Of a DNA stretch of 64,000 bases, positions 1-12,239 are shown piece after piece. A program made the position numbers and the translations under genes. Below the pieces are notes generated by a model. It was not told the DNA's origin and ran no database searches. It saw nothing but the letters and a program-made list of their open reading frames with translations. Within the stretch, counting starts at the first letter, position 1, and each line of letters opens with the position of its first letter. Source of the stretch: Sipunculus nudus (Eukaryota; Annelida; Sipuncula; Golfingiida; Sipunculidae); assembly GCA_026874595.1 (NCBI GenBank), contig CM049307.1, positions 59,156,870 through 59,220,869 of the forward strand, read 5' to 3'.

Positions 1-900
1 TGCTGCATTTCAGTCAGCAACCAATCAGTTACAATAAAAGCTTTTAAGCAATAAAATGTGATCAGTGTCCTTATATGTCAATGTTGTATCATAATCTTTC
101 TTATTCATAACCTGCATGTAAGGGATGTCATTTGATATTGTTTTCTTGTTTCAAAATTATGTAAGCACCAATTTTAAAATTGAAACTTAAATCTAGCCAA
201 CAACATTTCTAAATACATGTGAAGTAATGTTCACAGAAACAGCCAGGGTATGGTGACAATGCAATTATCTAAATTATAACAATAATGTGGGCAAAGAAAA
301 ACATTAAAGGACAAAACAATTTTACTGCATAAAGAACAGTGGAAACAAGAAATGACAAAATTATGAAGACTAAGATTGGCAATACTATCCTATTATGTTA
401 AAGTAAGGAACCATTAGAAAATCTAAATGTATTCAGATGTCCAAAGCAGCTAGTTTGTATAAATAAACTCAAGTTTAATATTAACGGGTCCAAAATGTCT
501 ACACATGGACATCATATCAGTTCAAAGAGTTAACACAATGATGTTTTAAAGCTTACAAAAACATGACAATACAAATTTGACTCAGAATTGCAAAATCAAT
601 GAAAAAGAAGTATGATATATATACAGAAGATGCAGTCAGGATAAGAACAGATTTTTCTGCTTAGATGTCAAAATATAGTACATGTACAACAGTACATATG
701 GAATGAATATAGTACCATATCAATAACTAAATAAACCTGACACTATATAAAATGAGGCTTCTCTGTCAGGTCAACATATATTATTCATACGTTAAATAAA
801 CCCAACCGTCTATAATATACAGACTCCCTGTCAGAGCATCTTGCATTATTTATCAGTTAAACTAAAAGAACAACTAGAATACGGGTAGTCGACAAACGAC
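1..900. other. AT-rich DNA without recognisable features
   Basis: No credible exon, terminal repeat or tandem repeat seen. If the tentative minus-strand gene is real, this could be its intron or downstream flank. Confidence 0.6.
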
Positions 901-1111
901 TACGTGTATCCGCCTAAATCAGAGTGGAACGGGTGAAGTGAGGCATGGATTGAGTGGCAAGGGAAAATTGAGTGTTGCATATTAGCATGGATGTCTGCAG
1001 CCAAATTGTGTATGTAGGTTGCCCCCCATGCCATAAAATCCAGAAAGCGGTCCAAGTTGTATACATATGAAAAATTTAAGGCAGATAAGTCAAACCACTA
1101 CATGTATATGA

Positions 1112-2395
1112 GTGATTTTAGCCCGTGGCAGACAAACAGATGGACGCTGAGCAAAAATGGTTGCACGTGACGCCACCAGTTTTGCGTATGATAAAGAGCT
1201 ATGTGAGAACTATACACATGCAAAACTTTGGCCCAATCGGTCAAACGGTTCCCAAGATATGAGCTTGGATGTCTGCTGCATAAACTAGAATGCAGGTGGC
1301 GCCACCTGTCATAAAATAAAGAGAGCTGTCGGGGATGTATAAACCTGCAAAATTTTAGGCAGATATGTCAAACCACTGCCGAGATATGAGTGATTTTATC
1401 CAATGGCAGACAAACAGACAGGAGCTGTGCAAAAATGGCTGCAGGTGGCGCCACCAGTTTTGCGTATGATGAAGAGCTATGTGAGATCTATACACATGCA
1501 AAATTTTGGCCCAATCGGTCAATCGGTTCCCGAGATATGAGCTTGGATGTCTGCAGTGTAAACATGAATGTAGGTGGCGCCACCAGTCATAAAATCAGAA
1601 AAGCTATCCAGGATGTTTAGGCATGCTGAATTTCAGGTGAATTAGTCTAGTCACTGCAGAGATAGGAGTGATTTTAACCCAAGGCAGACGAACAGATGGA
1701 CACTGTGCAAACATGGTTGCAGGTGGCGCCACCATTTTTTGTGTATGTTATAAAGCTCTCCAAGGGCTACATTTGTGCAAAAAAATTTTTCCTGATCGGT
1801 CAAACGGTTCCCGAGATATGAGCTTGGATGTTTGCAGCGTAAACGTGAATGTAGGTGGCGCCACCTGTCATAAAATCAGAAAAGCTATCCAGGATGTGTA
1901 AGCATGCCGAATTTCAGGTGAATAAATCAAGTCACTGCAGAGATATGAGTGATTTTAACCCAAGGCAGACGAACAGATGGACACTGTGCAAACATGGTTG
2001 CAGGTGGTGCCACCATTTTTTGTGTATGTTATAAAGCTCTCCAAGGGCTACATTTGTGCAAAAAAATTTTCCTGATCGATCAAACGGTTCCGAGATATGA
2101 GCTTGGATGTCTGCAGCTTAAACGTGAATGTAGGTGGCGCCACCTGTCATAAAATCAAAAAAGCTATCCAGGATGTGTATGCATGCCGAATTTCAGGTGA
2201 ATTAGTCAAGTCACTGCAGAGATATGAGTGATTTTAACCCAAGGCAGACTAAGAGATGGACACTGTGCAAACATGGTTGCAGGTGGCGCCACCATTTTTT
2301 GTGTATGTTATAAAGCTCTCCAAGGGCTACTTTTGTGTAAAAAAATTTTCCTGGACGGTCAAACGGTTCCTGAGATATGTGGGTTTATGTGTGGA
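1112..2395. repeat. Tandem array of about 279-bp units
   Basis: Five units begin near 1112, 1387, 1665, 1946 and 2225 with GAGTGATTTTA and share ordered landmarks (GGCAGACNAACAGA, GGTTCCCGAGATATGAGC, AAAATCAGAAAAGCTATCCA). Each has two GGTGGCGCCACC palindromes about 130 bases apart. Open frames recur at the same unit position and are a product of the repeat, not genes. A degenerate unit precedes the array from about 900. Confidence 0.9.
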
Positions 2396-2600
2396 AACAG
2401 ACGAACAAACGGACGCAGAGCGCAGAGGAAAGGTCAGAGGTCAAAACAAAATTGGGGCGCAGCAGTTCACATGTGACCCGAACATAATCCTGGGTTTTGT
2501 AAAATTCCACCCAGCGGTTACGGAGGAGTTCTCCGGACACCTACGCCGCGGCGGCGGCGGCGGCGTGCAGCTGAAAACATAGTATCCGCAAAACTCTGTT
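2396..2600. repeat. Array tail with (CGG)n run
   Basis: Following the 279-bp array, the sequence passes through ACAGACGAACAAACGGACGC to a (CGG)n-like run at 2547-2565. The neighbouring TATCCGCAAAACTCTGTTTTTGCGGATA is a perfect inverted repeat (2582-2609). Similar (CGG)n ends another repeat at 25267, so it belongs to the repeats. Confidence 0.6.
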
Positions 2601-2714
2601 TTTGCGGATACAATGAGAGGTTATTTGTTGAACAGAATATGAACAATATATTCCACATGTACACCTGGAATAGCCATCAAATATGTCATTTATTACACCT
2701 GAGCATGATCCATA

Positions 2715-3085
2715 TGTCAATCCAGTAACCAAAGGAGATACACTGAAATTATTAATTAATTGAAATTATTATCAGTCATGGGAATGAGGTATTTGTCAAT
2801 GTAGTTACCAAAGGAGATAAATTGAAATTATTAATAAAATAAAATTATCACCCATGGGTATGACATATGTGTCAATATAGTAACATTAGGAGATACACTG
2901 AAATGATTAATTATTTGAAATTATTATCAGTAATGGGTATTCATAACTTGTTTGTCAATATAGTAACAAAAGGAGATATATTGAAATTATTAATTAATTG
3001 AAATTAGTATTACTTATGGGCATTCATGACTTATGTGTCAATATAGTAACAAAAGGAGATACATTGAAATCATTAAAGATACAAA
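2715..3085. repeat. Tandem array of about 80-bp AT-rich units
   Basis: Five units contain AAAGGAGATACATTGAAAT-like sequence, ATTAATTAATTGAAATTAT, a TATGGGTATT segment and GTCAATATAGTAACA. They begin near 2728, 2807, 2883, 2966 and 3048. Confidence 0.85.
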
Positions 3086-6000
3086 CTTATGTGCCACAGA
3101 TGCTAATATTATTTGTATGATTGACATTTTGGTGCAAGTGCTTGGAGACAGCATGAGCCATTACTAGCACTGGGCAATGCAATGGCAGCACGCCAGATTG
3201 TGACCCAGACCCTCCTTGGAGATAATCTTTAGCAACACGCTCTGGGAGGTCTGGGCATGTGTAGCGACATTGATCATAATGGTGGACAGCCAGAGATCCA
3301 AGAGATGAACATGCCCGTCATAACCTGCAGTATGTCCCAACACACCAATGTACAGTTAATTACAGGTGGCTTTGTACCTGCAGTATGTAATACAGTACTG
3401 TAATAGACCACACACCATAGTCGAACATACCCCTGCAAATATGGCTGAAATCTATAACTTATAGTATAAGGACTAATATTGAACATGCTATACAGGTCTT
3501 AGATTTTCCTTACATATGTGACACTATGAGATAATAGTTAAGTCAGCAGTTTTTGCCATGAACATTTAAAACTATAAAAAAATGTTAAATTTGTCTGAAC
3601 TGTTTTGTTTTTAAAAATACCCAATAATTTTATCTAAATCACATTTAGGTGTGTAATAAAAAAAAATTTGTTAAAAGAATCGCCAATTTTATAATATGCA
3701 GGCAAAGTACCAATTAACACACATGGAATTTGACTAATTAACAGTTTCAAGTCAATGGATTTATACACCCTGAATTAAACCTTTCAAATCCTAATGAAAA
3801 ACATGATCTTGTTCTGCATTCCGATTTGCTAATGTTAAAGCATTACAACAGTTTCCTTTAAAAAGATTTCCATTACTGTGACTCAGCTAAATATGTGTGA
3901 CACCTCATGTTCAATCTGTAAACAAGTCTTGAACATTACGGTATAAATTTCATAATATGACTGTTATCATTATTTGCAATATGAGCTTAAATAACTGTTC
4001 TCTGTGTGCATGTTCATTGCTCTCTTAGTGACACTTTCAAATAGTAATCTACAGACATATAATTCTAGTTAACATTCGAAAAACATTATTGAGACATGGT
4101 ATGTGTAAAGACTGAGTATACTCCACTTTACTTGGTATTTGTGCTTTTTTCCAGCAACTCTCTAAATCAAGGGTTAAGTATATGGTACCATCTTGAGATA
4201 ATTAAATGTAAATAATATCAACTGATTTAATACATTCATGTGTAAATTTTGAGAACTTCAAAGACACAACACATAAGGCCATAATAACATATATGGAAAA
4301 GAAAACTCAAGATCATGGAATTATTGTTATCAGAAGACAAATGCAAGTCCTGTTTGAAATGAAAAAGAACTTGAGTGAGGATGGCATGGAATGTGCCAAG
4401 TGGATGGTCATTTGGCTGGTATGATCAATAAACAATATGCTTTTTCCAGGTAGCAGTTCAGTTGTCAGGTAATACTACATGACTTCAGCATGTAGATCAA
4501 ACCAAACAACACATAGCCCTGTGATGAGACAAATGGAACTATGATAATTCTTACCTGTCTGAAAGGCTGAGCAAGCGTACGCACAGACATGGTCAATATT
4601 TACTTCCACACTTTCAAATGAAAAATTTCTTGTGTGGTCATAACACCCAGACAGCAGGTATCCACAAGTGATCGGTCATATGTCCACTTAATGCGTAAAG
4701 ATCATAAACCCATTACATGTTACCACCAGTATTACCGATCGTCCTTAAATGACCAGCGTTTCACAGTCTCGCCTGGCAAATTAGGTGGCGTAAATTGTCA
4801 CACACACTGTTGAGCATGCATACTTCCAGAATCCGGCTTAGCAGGTTTGCTCAACCAGACTTGTGTTAAGCCACCAAGGTGATAATCAATGGCTTCACCC
4901 CGGCCATTTTACCTGCCTGGTCAACAGTTGTATAAAGACTAACGGTGGTAAGGGCTCTACTGCATTTATCCCCAAGTGAATCATTAGTGGCCCCGATTTG
5001 TAGTCTGTCCATAACAACCTATGGTAGCCTCGATGTAAAACATGGGTAAACAGAAACTCTAATTCTCCCCATGTGAGCTCCAATGGGAGATCACCAGGGC
5101 CTAGATTACAGGGGGTCCCACCACAATACCTGTCAGGTGCAAAAAACATTACCACCTTGTCTACAAGGCTTCTAAAGCCCCTTAAAGTAAAACAAACTCA
5201 CCAGTTGCTCAGGGCTGCATCATTTGATGTCAGCTCTGAGTAGATTAACGTGATGGTTTCCTGGTTTCAGGATTTATTCTGCTGTATAATCTGCTTCTTG
5301 ATTTAAGCTATCCATAATGCCATCATTTGTTCAGCAAAATGGTTTTTTTTTCTCTTAAACAAATATCTCTTTGAAGTGATAAGCAAGTCACAAATAAGCC
5401 TTTAACACAAATAACATTCATCAATTATTAATCAAGGGACATTAAATATTCCTTACCTCTTGAGAATAAAAAAAAAAAAGCTTTAATTATGCCAATAACT
5501 AAATATCTCTGCAACAATATATATACCACAGGATTTCAGTCAAATCAGAAAAAAGAGTAATTTACACCTGCTTTTCCTGATGAACACATTAACTAACATA
5601 CTGTTCTGTACAAAACATAGTATTACAATATAATAAGGAACTAGACAGCATGAACTCAATAGGATAAAGAAGGTAGCTGTCAGTGTGGCAGAAATTCAAG
5701 AATTATTTATAATATATTTATAGTAATTGGATAGACAAATATATATCTGTAGCACTCTTTATACTGATATTCTATGCAGGGTGACATTATTCATGTAGCT
5801 TATCACAATTATATCTCAAGTTCTAAGGTTTTATTACAAATATGATAATTTGTTTGAAGATGGGCTGTATTGGCTGGATATAAATCCATTGTTAATTAAT
5901 ATAACACTTACGTTTTGGGGTTCGGTAAGTACTTCTCAGTAATATAAGAGCTGAGTATCACTGGCAGAAGATAACTGATGAAACATTGTCATTTTTTTAT

Positions 6001-6259
6001 AACAAGTCTGTGAGATTTATATTAACCACTGCTCTAGGCTGCAATATGACCATAGTAAAGCAATAACAGTAGAAACAAAGTACTGTCTTGATGAATAAAG
6101 CTTAAAGCACAATTTTACTGATTTTGCCTTGAAATACCTTGACAGAATCTCAAAATCTTTGCAACAAAGTTTCTTGTGTGACAAGGGCAGTGCAAAGCAG
6201 AGCATCCCCTTGCACCAAAGCATTATTACTGGGTGTATTTCACATTTTGAAAATGAAGA

Positions 6260-6775
6260 GGGGCCGCTCTGTGACCTTGTCATTTGACCCTAAGACCTCA
6301 AATCAATAGATTTCTTTATCCGTGGGTAACTGAGCCATATGTGCAAGTAAAAAAGGTTTCGGTCAAATAGTTTGGCTTAAAATTGGTCCACAAGCTTTTT
6401 CAAGAAGTTAGTCCTGTGGCCTTGACCTTTGCCTTTGTGAACTCAAAATAAATAGGGTGGGTAGGCCATATGTGCAAGATGAAAGGTTTCAGTCAAACAG
6501 TTTAGCTTTAAATGGGTCAACAAACTTTTTTAAGCCGGAAGTGGGTCCTGTGGCCTTGACCTTTGACCCTGTGACCTCAAAATTGATAGGGTTCTTTATC
6601 TGTGGGTGGGTAAGCCATATGTGCAAGGTGAAAGGTTTCTGTCAAAGGCTTTGGCCTAAAATGGGTCCACAAGCCAATTCCGGGCAGACAGACAGACGGA
6701 CAGATGCACAGATGGATGGACGCACAAACCGAGGCATAACTAATTCCCCTCTTGCAACTTTGTTGCGAGGAAAAT
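6260..6775. repeat. Repeat family C (TGACCTTTGACC type), about 140-bp units
   Basis: Three to four units with GTGGCCTTGACCTTTGACCC, GTGACCTCAAAAT, GCCATATGTGCAAG and AAAATGGGTCCACAAGC. The end is an ACAGACAGACGGACAG tail. The 106-codon frame at 6457-6777 lies wholly inside. Confidence 0.8.
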
Positions 6776-7655
6776 AATCCTAAAGCTTGATAATTTTGCT
6801 GTAATTGCTTAAGAAAAATGTATTGAATTTGTAACCAATTCTTGTCTAAGCCATCAATAATCTTTTATTAGATCTTGCTTGGAACATCAATAATCACACT
6901 GCCTTTGTATGACACCACTAAAAATTAACAGATATAACAAATATGGTAGAATTCATTGTACAGACCCTAACCTTTAATTCTTTTATTTCAGTATAGCATT
7001 ATATAAATAAGGAAAGATAATCAGAAGCTTTTAATAAGCATTACTGCACTTATGCTTTGGAATGGTTAAGTGTTTTTGGTGATTAAATGATAAACATTTA
7101 CCATGAAATCAATAGGCTGGTGTGCAAGGAATAAAACTGCTTTTATACTTTAGCTACAAACTTTTATTGTTTTAGTGCAGATATATTACAGGTGTATGAA
7201 AACAGTCCTGTTTTTCTGACAACTGAAGCAAGCCCAGATATTGCCAAAGAAAAGTTTACAAACTGGTACAGTGAACTTTTGATACAAGAGAGCCTAATTT
7301 AGATTGTCAAGTACATACTGTAATGTACTGCCAAGCTAAATGCACAGGCAAATATTGGGATGTGTATATATCAGGCATGTGAGCAGGATATTATTATATG
7401 AAGCCGATTGTACACTACATTAAACCTGCTTCTGCTGGCTTTGTTAAGTACCAGTAAAGCTGAAATTCATTAGCCTATATGGTTATCAGACAAGGCGGAG
7501 CAATTCCTCAGTAAGTGTACCAATAAGAACCAGAGATTGGCAGCAGGTGATATATGTACACTAATCAGAACAGTTTTTTTACTGTGTGTACAAGTACATC
7601 ATAAACACTCCCTGCTGAGAAATTAAACCTAAAACAGTTACAAGTATAAGTCTAA

Positions 7656-8020
7656 GGGTGCTTTTCCATGTACGCGTTTTGCGAGCGTTTGCCGTGCGGC
7701 TGCTGCGCGGCGAAAATCCAACCAGTTTAAAAGTCATGTGCTATTTCCATGTATGCGATTGCCTCGTGGCAAACGCACGCGTCAGTTTTGGAATCCAGCA
7801 GTGCTGGATTTCTGCATTTGCCACGTGGCAAAAGCATGGGAATTCCACTTAAATGACGTCACATGTGGGGTTTCCCTGTACTCTTTGTTTAATTCAATTC
7901 AGCTGTGTAAGGAAGGCATGCAAACGTATACAAAACGCTCTCATGGAAAAGGACTGGCCCCGCAGCAAATGCATGCGTTTGACGCGCGGCAGTTTCTGCC
8001 GCGCACATGGAAAAGCGCCC
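7656..8020. mobile_element. Harbinger-like MITE
   Basis: The ends are inverted, GGGTGCTTTTCCATGT at the left and ACATGGAAAAGCGCCC at the right, flanked on both sides by TAA. A 3-bp TWA target and GGG-starting termini fit the PIF/Harbinger superfamily (established knowledge). The interior is CpG-rich with repeated GCGTTTG and CGCGGC blocks. The two open frames inside overlap the terminal repeats and show no transposase motif. Confidence 0.7.
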
Positions 8021-8160
8021 TAAACCTTTCATTAAAAGCCAAGAAAGGTCTCTCTTTTTCATGAATAGCAGACAGATATATCATGATGTATTAAGTCACT
8101 CAAGGAATTAAGTCCTAAGGAAAATGTAAATATATTATATATCAGCTCAAAGCTCAACAC

Positions 8161-8690
8161 AGAGGAGCACCGCAAACGTGCATAATATGCCAGTTGTGTA
8201 TCTGGTGACCTATGACCTCATTAAATATGAATGAATTTTTATTAGAAGTTAATTCAGGTGAAAAACTATATTGGTAAATATGTATAATGAGTTTCATGAA
8301 AATCCTTAGTCACTAAGGTGCCTCCAAAGTGCGATGACCTCTGACCTCATGAAATATGCATGGATTTTGCTGGAAACCAAACTTAGGCAAGATATTTTAT
8401 TGATTAACATTTCTGAAGAGTTTTATCAAAATCCTTTATATTCTTTGCAAGTTATTCTGGCCACACCACAAAGTAGCCTAGTGACCCGTGACCTTATTAA
8501 ATATATGTGGATGTTGCCCATAATCAAACTCAGGTGCGATAATCTGTTGGTAAGTAGATATGGTGAGTTTCAAGAAAATCCATCAAAGCCCCGGTAAGTT
8601 ATTTCAGCCACATTAAAAGTTAACGAACAGACAGACAGACAGACGGACGATGGGTATACCATAATACTCCCGTCATATGACGGGTGTATA
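8161..8690. repeat. Dispersed repeat family B, copy 1
   Basis: Begins GAGGAGCACCGCAAACGTGC and ends with a GACAGACAGACGGACG tail and GGTATACCATAATACTCCCG plus a short inverted repeat (CCCGTCATATGACGGG). Made of three subunits of about 175 bases, each with a TGACCTCATTAAATATG-like motif. Confidence 0.8.
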
Positions 8691-8699
8691 AAAACTTGG

Positions 8700-11600
8700 A
8701 CTCTGAAATATCATGGAACCAAGAGAACATCCTTATATGGTGGTAAACTCACGGGTGACCACAATCTGTGACATTATAAGACCTTATATGAAGTGAGAAC
8801 TTTAGTCCTGAGAGAATGTATACAAACAATTATTATTATTACCACATATGCAGCACAAACTGAATTTCCTGAAAGAAATCTAAAACTATATCTATACCTG
8901 GTAGACCAATTCTGTAATTCCCAACTGGGTCCAAGAGAGTTCTGAGAAAAGTCTCTGTTATTTATCAGTCTGAAAATATTGTTACAATTATGAGCAAAAT
9001 GAAGGAACTAACGGTGGCACCATAGGTCTGACATCTACAACTTTTTTTATTACAAGGGATAAAAATATGCAAGATTAACATACAAAGCCAATTTCAAGGC
9101 AATTCATGCAACCATTAATTAATGAAAATCAGCTGACCTTTTGGATGAACATTTATTAATAATTGGACCAATCATGGTGAAAATCTAACTTTTTAATCTG
9201 TTTAAAATTGCCTTTTTTTTTTGGACATTGTCTTAATTATGACAGGGTTATTGGCATGACTAAGAAAACTATTTCAATTTTATAACCCAGTCCAAAATAT
9301 ATCATTGCTGAGCTTAATCTGTGACATGATGGCATGATTTTAAGTCAGCTGAGATGAACACTGTGCATTGTATGCTTCACTGAAGACTTACAATATTGTA
9401 CTACAATCTACCAGTGCTATTAAATACAAAACTTGTGTATTAAATGGTACTAGCCGATGAGAGTACTATACTATGAAACTTAAGCCACGATGGACCTCAG
9501 TGACAACTTTCAGGAAAGGTAAAACTGTCTAAAATGAAATCATCCAAGGAAACATCTGGCAAATGTAGCCCCACTGCCTTAAAGTGAACTTTAACTTAAA
9601 CACACAAACTTCTACACTACAGATGATTTTACCACTATACTCAGTGAAACAAAGGATCAGTGACAAAACTAGATATGTCTGGCATTGGAGATGCTGTAGC
9701 CCTGCTTAGGCATTAGTATTTACGTTTGCCACTAAAATTCCTAAAACAAAACGTGATCCCATGTACCAATAGACATAGTTCCCACTACCCAGATGACAGA
9801 AGCAGCTAGCAGCATTTGTGTGAACTCGTGTATTGGTTCCCTCAGCCACTGCAAAGTTGCCAACTTGCGAATAGTCATGATCGTTTCAGCCAGCGGGTAC
9901 ATGTATTACGTTTTGACTGCATTCATCACATGTACACCTTAATATCTCCCCCTGACTGGCTGAGCCAGTTTTTTACATTTTGTTTAAACAGGCCCACTCT
10001 GAAGAGCGATGGTCTGATAAAAGGTATCTTTGAGGCTGGGAGTTATAGTGTTGAAAGTCTCACTGAACACAACATAAGCCAGGCCAAAAAAATATAAAGA
10101 CTGATTAAATGGGAATATTAGTAGCCAACTGGAAGCCTACAATAAATGATGGCTGAATGAACCATGTTGGCTTTGAAAAAAAAAATTGGGAAAGACCACA
10201 AATTACTGCTGTTACTGGAAAAGAGAACTTAGTTCAGCGAGGTGGTGATGTGTGGCCCTGACCGTCCCATTTCCAGTGGAGTTTACCAGTCAACAGCACT
10301 AGTCCTCCATACAAGATGAAGCTATCCAAAATCTTTGGTCAACCTGGTTTTCTGACAAATGCATGCAGCCTTTTTTGAGATATTTAAGTTTTGTGTGATT
10401 TTCAACAAAAATTGACCTATTAAAGAACAAGGTGACTCTCCTAGTTAAGGTTATGACTCAATTTCAAAATGGCTTCTTCCTTACACCCATATTTTATATA
10501 TATCTGAGAAAGATCTGTTAAATATTTTTTCAATTATCCTGGTTGAAAGGATATACTCTGCAGGCAGCAGAGTGACCTTGCTTAAACCCTTGTTATGTAT
10601 CCAGGGCATTCAGTCTGGGGATACAATATTGATTATTAATTGATATTTATAAACAACTTATATAATCAATATGAATGTGAAGGTTAACAGAATACAGAAG
10701 AGATAGGCACAGCACTTCAGATGAGTTTGGAAATAAAAAATATGTTACTCCGTACATACCTGCTCTACATGTGATTCTGAAATAAATACTGGTGTCCTGT
10801 GGGTGTATTCTGTTAACCTTTCAGTGCTCTGAGAATGACAAGTTAATGCCAATGTTTACACCAGCAGTGAACTTTGGCCTGCAGAATCACAGGTGTTTCT
10901 CTGTTACCTCTTTAGATCATGTCCTTCTCTTTGGAGTGTAAATGCTAGGATTATTAAAATACACAACATGAGAGGATACCTGCTGTAGCCTGGGCTTCTC
11001 TGGCCACAAGAATTTTACCATGGCTTTGTATATGGCACTGAAACATGCTACAGGTTTGAAAACACAACACAATTTCTTTATCACCAAATCCAAGCTTTCT
11101 CTATTACTGTTCTAACTTCTCATTTGCTATCAAAAATGTTTTGTGTCTCAGATACCAAGAAGTTTATAAATGTAATGTCCTGAATAATACAAACAAATGA
11201 TAAAGATAATAAAATAGGAAGCACACAGGGCTTATAAGTAAATACCAGAATTGGGTAGATAAGCTGCATGGAGTACCATTGTTCATTGTTGTTAATTTTA
11301 CAATTATATAAGAAATCTAGTTGCACTATCATTTCCCATCAATTCATTTTGTATTTATTTGATGTATTGACAGTCACTGATTTATGCTGCAGACAAGGGA
11401 GGTGTGCAGGGCAATTATATATGTTAGTTGTCTGCTGTGGCCTCAGTTATAAACCCTTTGTCCATCCTCCAAAATCTGACCATCAAGGATGGGAGAATGA
11501 ACAATTTTTCCTGCCCTGCTTTAATCTTTAACAAGAGCTGACAAGTCCAAGTTGGATTATTTCTGTGTAGAGCAATCTGTTTTTTTTAAATACCCAGTAA

Positions 11601-11700
11601 CAGGAGATTGTGTTTAAAATAAACAGAAACTTGTCTGCACAAAGTGGAATAATTTTGACTCTGTAAAAATCATTCATGAAGAAAATCATTTATCTATTAT
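8700..11700. other. AT-rich DNA with only tentative exons and one repeat unit
   Basis: Apart from the tentative exons at 8898-8941, 10760-10776 and 10980-11037 and the family D unit, nothing specific is seen. The 93-codon frame at 9816-10097 shows no domain. Confidence 0.5.
10310..10520. repeat. Single unit of repeat family D
   Basis: GCTATCCAAAATCTTTGGTC, TTGAGATATTTAAG and AAGGTGACTCTCCTAGTTAA match units in the 23.7-25.3 kb array. Confidence 0.55.
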
Positions 11701-11736
11701 TTCACAGCCCTGAAAACTTTTTGTTTTTAAACTTTC

Positions 11737-11759
11737 TATATATATATATATATATATAT
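11737..11759. repeat. (TA)n microsatellite
   Basis: Pure alternating TA run of about 23 bases. Confidence 0.9.
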
Positions 11760-11989
11760 GACACCAACCAAACCTAAGGCAAATGTTAAATAATGGTGCA
11801 CTTATTCAGGGTTTGATTTTGGTCAATATCAGGGAAGGCAATCGATCTTAATATCAGGGGATCAAATACAACCCATGCTCCCAATGAAAGCACTCCAGAA
11901 TAATTTATTAAGATATGAGAAATTTCAAGGACTAGCACTTATTCCTTCCCTCTCTCCCCCTCAAAACAAAGTCTGCAGTATTTTTAAGG

Positions 11990-12230
11990 ATAGGCCCATT
12001 GAAAGTTGGTGGCAGTGTCTGTTGAATTAGGATCAAGGTAACCATAAAACCTGCTCAAAAATCCAACACTATAACCACTAAGACAACATCCTGTGCCTGA
12101 GACTGCAGTTTTAGAGCCCCCCCCCCCCCCCTTCCCTTGAGTGAGATAACAACCAGTATCAGATTTGAACTCAAAAACCTTTGAGCAGCTTAAAGAGAAA
12201 CACAAGCTCATCTATGTTTCATGTGAAGAA
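11990..12230 (-). repeat. Possible tRNA-derived SINE remnant
   Basis: On the minus strand GTCTTAGTGGTTATAGTG resembles a tRNA A box, and GGTTACCTTGATCC about 45 bases on resembles a B box. A second B-box-like GAGTTCAAATCTG sits across a 15-base C/G run. The arrangement is degenerate and no cloverleaf forms by eye. Confidence 0.3.
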
Positions 12231-12239
12231 TATGGAGAC

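Larger units (their letters stand above)
3164..11037 (-). other. Chain of tentative exons on the minus strand, product unknown
   Basis: Segments with acceptor, open frame and donor lie at 11037-10980, 10776-10760, 8941-8898, 5974-5912, 4628-4555 (donor CAG/GTAAGAAT) and 3324-3164. Splicing them in this order keeps one open frame. The later part reads NSLGPSWELQNWST, then YLLPVILSSYITEKYLPNPK, NFSFESVEVNIDHVCAYACS, and a 53-codon last segment starting YDGHVHLLDLWLSTIMINVA and ending in TAG. They look GC-richer than their surroundings. No domain or family is recognised. The exons are short, so phase agreement has limited weight; one is only 17 bp and 11037-10980 is open in two frames. They could be exons of the gene that may start near 33.7 kb, or a chance assembly. 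Confidence 0.2.

Noticed and set aside
1390-2582. Repeated plus-strand frames starting MILTQGR
   Set aside because: They occur once per 279-bp unit, break between units, and follow the tandem repeat.
4895-5155. 86-codon minus-strand frame in a GC-richer stretch
   Set aside because: No recognisable domain and no convincing splice borders; probably an uncharacterised repeat.
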